NCBI RefSeq assembly: GCF_014650175.1
Contig: NZ_BMUL01000014.1
Span: 62,001-126,000 of the forward strand
Source of the DNA: Streptomyces termitum
Lineage (GTDB): Bacteria > Actinomycetota > Actinomycetes > Streptomycetales > Streptomycetaceae
Direction of reading: 5' to 3'
DNA: 64,000 nucleotides
Within the stretch, counting starts at the first letter, position 1. Every line of letters starts with the position of its first letter. A program made the translations under genes and the position numbers. The notes below the pieces were generated by a model. It was not told where the DNA came from and ran no database searches. It saw only the letters and a program-made list of their open reading frames with translations. Shown here in pieces: positions 62,219-64,000 of the stretch.

Positions 62219-62773
62219 TCACTCGCCTTCGGTCTCGGCGTCGCGGGCGGAGGCGATCTCCGCGCGGTCGTCGATGAGGCCGGGCGGCGGGTCGATGACG
62301 GCCCGCTGGTTCTCCAGGTCGATCTCGGTGACGATCTCGCCGACGAAGGGGATCATCAGCTCGGTGCCGTCGGGGCGTTCGACGATGAAGAGGTCCTGCG
62401 AGGGCAGGTGGGAGATCTCCGTGATGACGCCGATCTCGGTGCCGTCGGCGAGGACCACGTCGAGGTCCATGAGCTGGTGGTCGTAGTACTCGTCCTCCTC
62501 CTCGGGCAGTTCCTCGGGGTCGATCTCCGCGATGAGGAGGGTGTTGCGCAGGGCTTCGGCGGCGGTCCGGTCGCGGACGCCCTCGAAGCGCAGCAGGAGG
62601 CGGCCGCTGTGCACCCGGCCGGTCTCGATGGTGAGCGGCCCGGTGGAGGCCGGGTCGGTGAGGAGGACGGCGCCGGGGCCGAGCCGCAGCTCGGGCTCGT
62701 CGGTCCTGACCTCGACGGTGACCTCGCCCTTGATCCCGTGGGCGCGGCCGATCCGCGCTACTACCAACTGCAC
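62219..62773 (-). CDS. rimM: 16S rRNA processing protein RimM
   Basis: A 184-aa two-domain (RimM N and PRC-barrel) assembly factor for the 30S head. RIGRAHGIKGEVTVEVRTDEP and VLLTDPAST, then YYDHQLMDLDVVLADGTEIG. The C-terminal tail is Asp/Glu-rich. Confidence 0.95.
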   Translation of the reverse strand: MQLVVARIGRAHGIKGEVTVEVRTDEPELRLGPGAVLLTDPASTGPLTIETGRVHSGRLLLRFEGVRDRTAAEALRNTLLIAEIDPEELPEEEDEYYDHQLMDLDVVLADGTEIGVITEISHLPSQDLFIVERPDGTELMIPFVGEIVTEIDLENQRAVIDPPPGLIDDRAEIASARDAETEGE

Positions 62774-62798
62774 TGGTGAACTCTCCTGTCGTACGGCA

Positions 62799-62835
62799 AC
62801 GGGCCGGGGAGGGCGGTCTGCCCTCCCCGGCCCGT
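62799..62835 (-). terminator. Strong hairpin between the KH gene and rimM
   Basis: ACGGGCCGGGGAGGGC and its exact complement around a 5-base loop. It separates the rpsP/KH pair from rimM-trmD. Confidence 0.8.
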
Positions 62836-62850
62836 GCCGGTGTCAAACTT

Positions 62851-63090
62851 TCAGCGGACCTGGTCCACGTCGACGAGGTCGACGCGGATGCCACGGCCGC
62901 CGATGGCGCCCACGACGGTCCGCAGCGCACGCGCGGTGCGGCCGTTGCGGCCGATCACCTTGCCGAGGTCGTCGGGGTGGACCCGGACCTCCAGCACGCG
63001 GCCGCGACGCAGGGTGCGCGAGGCGACCTGCACGTCGTCGGGGTTGTCGACGATGCCCTTCACGAGGTGCTCGAGAGCCTCCTCGAGCAT
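62851..63090 (-). CDS. khpA: KH-domain RNA-binding protein
   Basis: A 79-aa single KH domain. The GXXG loop is in GKVIGRNGRTARALRTVV. Two bases after the rpsP stop; KhpA-type proteins act in cell division/sRNA biology in other Gram-positives. Confidence 0.93.
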   Translation of the reverse strand: MLEEALEHLVKGIVDNPDDVQVASRTLRRGRVLEVRVHPDDLGKVIGRNGRTARALRTVVGAIGGRGIRVDLVDVDQVR

Positions 63091-63092
63091 GC

Positions 63093-63530
63093 TCAGGCCT
63101 CGGTCGACTCGGTCGACTCGGCCTCGGCCTCGTCCGCCTTGGCCTTCTTGGCCTTCGGGGTGATGGCCTCACCCTTGTCGTCGCCGCCCTCGAGAGCCTT
63201 GGCGAACTCGTCGAAGGAAGCGCGCTTCTCTTCCTTGGTCACCGGGGAGAGCAGCGGCTTCTCCGGGGCCGGGAGGCCCTTGTGCTTCTGCCAGTCGCCG
63301 GTGAGCTTGAGGATGGCGAGGACGGGCTCGGTCGGCTGGGCGCCGACGGAGAGCCAGTACTGCGCGCGCTCGGAGTCGACCTCGATACGCGACGGGTTGT
63401 ACGTCGGGTGGTAGATGCCGATCTCTTCGATCGCGCGGCCGTCACGGCGGGTGCGGGCGTCGGCGACGACGATGCGGTAGTGAGGCTGGCGAATCTTGCC
63501 GAGGCGCTTGAGCTTGATCTTGACTGCCAC
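63093..63530 (-). CDS. rpsP: 30S ribosomal protein S16
   Basis: A 145-aa S16 protein (GTG start). Core about 85 residues: KIKLKRLGKIRQPHYRIVVAD and VGAQPTEPVLAIL. The C-terminal 60 residues form an extension ending in an Ala/Glu/Ser/Thr-rich tail (AEAESTESTEA). Confidence 0.97.
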   Translation of the reverse strand: MAVKIKLKRLGKIRQPHYRIVVADARTRRDGRAIEEIGIYHPTYNPSRIEVDSERAQYWLSVGAQPTEPVLAILKLTGDWQKHKGLPAPEKPLLSPVTKEEKRASFDEFAKALEGGDDKGEAITPKAKKAKADEAEAESTESTEA

Positions 63531-63684
63531 TGGAGTGGTGTCTCCTGGTCTTGACGTGGTGGGGCACTTGAGATGCCACGTGGGGTTGCGGTACTCGGGT
63601 GCCCGATGGACGCGTCAGCCGGAGGAGAGAGGGGTCCTGTGCGACTGTCGAGTACAGCTGACCATTCTGCCACACCTCACGGGG

Positions 63685-64000
63685 TCAGCTCGCGGCGCCC
63701 ACCGTCTCGGGGATGCGGAAGGGCTTGCCGCACCCTCCGCACACGATCGGGGCCTGGGCCAGCACCGACGGGACCACGCGCACGTTGCGCCCGCAGTCGC
63801 AGACGGCCTTGACCCGCACGCCGCCTCCGGAGGAGCCGTGCCGGGCGGCCGGTCCGCGGAAGGAGCGCTTGGTGTCGGCCGCGGTGGCGACGGTGTGGGC
63901 CTTGAGCGCGCGCTGGAGCCGCTCGATGGTCGGCCGGTAGCGGCGCTTCGCCTCGGGGTTGAGCGTGACCAGGGAGAAGCCGCTGCTGGCGTGCGGCTCC
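63685..64000 (-). CDS. C-terminus of an unknown zinc-ribbon protein (start beyond window)
   Basis: About 105 codons read through to the right edge. It ends with VCDCGRNVRVV and VCGGCGKPFRIP, a four-Cys zinc ribbon, after a basic region NPEAKRRYRPTIERLQRAL. The N-terminal domain is outside the window; a SprT-like context is possible but not shown. Not recognised further. Confidence 0.75.
   Translation of the reverse strand, partial: EPHASSGFSLVTLNPEAKRRYRPTIERLQRALKAHTVATAADTKRSFRGPAARHGSSGGGVRVKAVCDCGRNVRVVPSVLAQAPIVCGGCGKPFRIPETVGAAS

Noticed and set aside
63531..63684. Possible rpsP promoter near a GTGTGGCAGAAT segment
   Set aside because: Spacing to any -35-like hexamer was poor, so no promoter is claimed.

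Overview
The window is a piece of a Streptomyces (or very close actinomycete) chromosome. Base composition is very GC-rich with GC-biased third codon positions, GTG starts and ATGA start/stop overlaps are frequent, and long shadow frames lie opposite most genes. The gene content (whiG, four tandem signal peptidases after rplS, a PucR/gabT/polyamine block, a chitinase with the streptomycete chitinase-promoter repeats) is the conserved core found, from memory, around SCO5590-SCO5695 of S. coelicolor. No rRNA, tRNA, CRISPR array or intact transposase gene was seen.

Layout. (1) 1-3.7 kb: site-2 protease (cut by the window edge), dxr of the MEP isoprenoid pathway, and an unusual AroA-family protein. 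(2) 3.8-37.5 kb: a dispersed polyamine/GABA catabolic region. It holds three aldehyde dehydrogenases, a PucR regulator, gabT, a six-gene operon (aminobutyraldehyde dehydrogenase, potD, potA, potB, potC, puuB), a second orphan PotD-like binding protein, an Lrp regulator and a class-III aminotransferase. Together these predict uptake of putrescine/spermidine, oxidation via (gamma-glutamyl)aminobutyraldehyde to GABA, and transamination and oxidation to succinate. Interleaved are a PQQ-type lipoprotein, a DMT exporter, a membrane P-loop-like protein without a Walker A lysine, a PAP2 phosphatase, a GH18 chitinase, a NADAR protein, and a five-gene run (deaminase, phosphodiesterase, methyltransferase, NarL-type two-component system) followed by a secreted serine hydrolase.

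(3) 37.5-44.8 kb: an ABC-like ATPase/membrane pair, a Cys-rich unknown protein carrying an in-frame 162-bp MITE-like insertion, and a thiamine ABC transporter (thiBPQ) preceded by a clear TPP riboswitch. (4) 44.8-50.8 kb: rlmN and the translation/phospholipid run rpsB-tsf-pyrH-frr-cdsA, with hairpins between units. (5) 50.8-56.7 kb: M23 peptidase, TetR regulator, whiG (sporulation sigma factor), dprA, a YifB-type ComM-like ATPase, YraN and a DUF2469 protein. (6) 56.7-64 kb: Nudix hydrolase, sipZ-sipY-sipX-sipW, rplS, trmD, rimM, a KH RNA-binding protein, rpsP, and the C-terminus of a zinc-ribbon protein.

The points most worth following up are the MITE-like element translated inside a conserved gene, two tandem perfect palindromes upstream of an orphan membrane protein, a CRP-like palindrome upstream of a small unknown gene, a dyad operator in front of the polyamine operon, and the degenerate P-loop and ABC-signature proteins. 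No wholly new multi-gene system could be defended from sequence alone.
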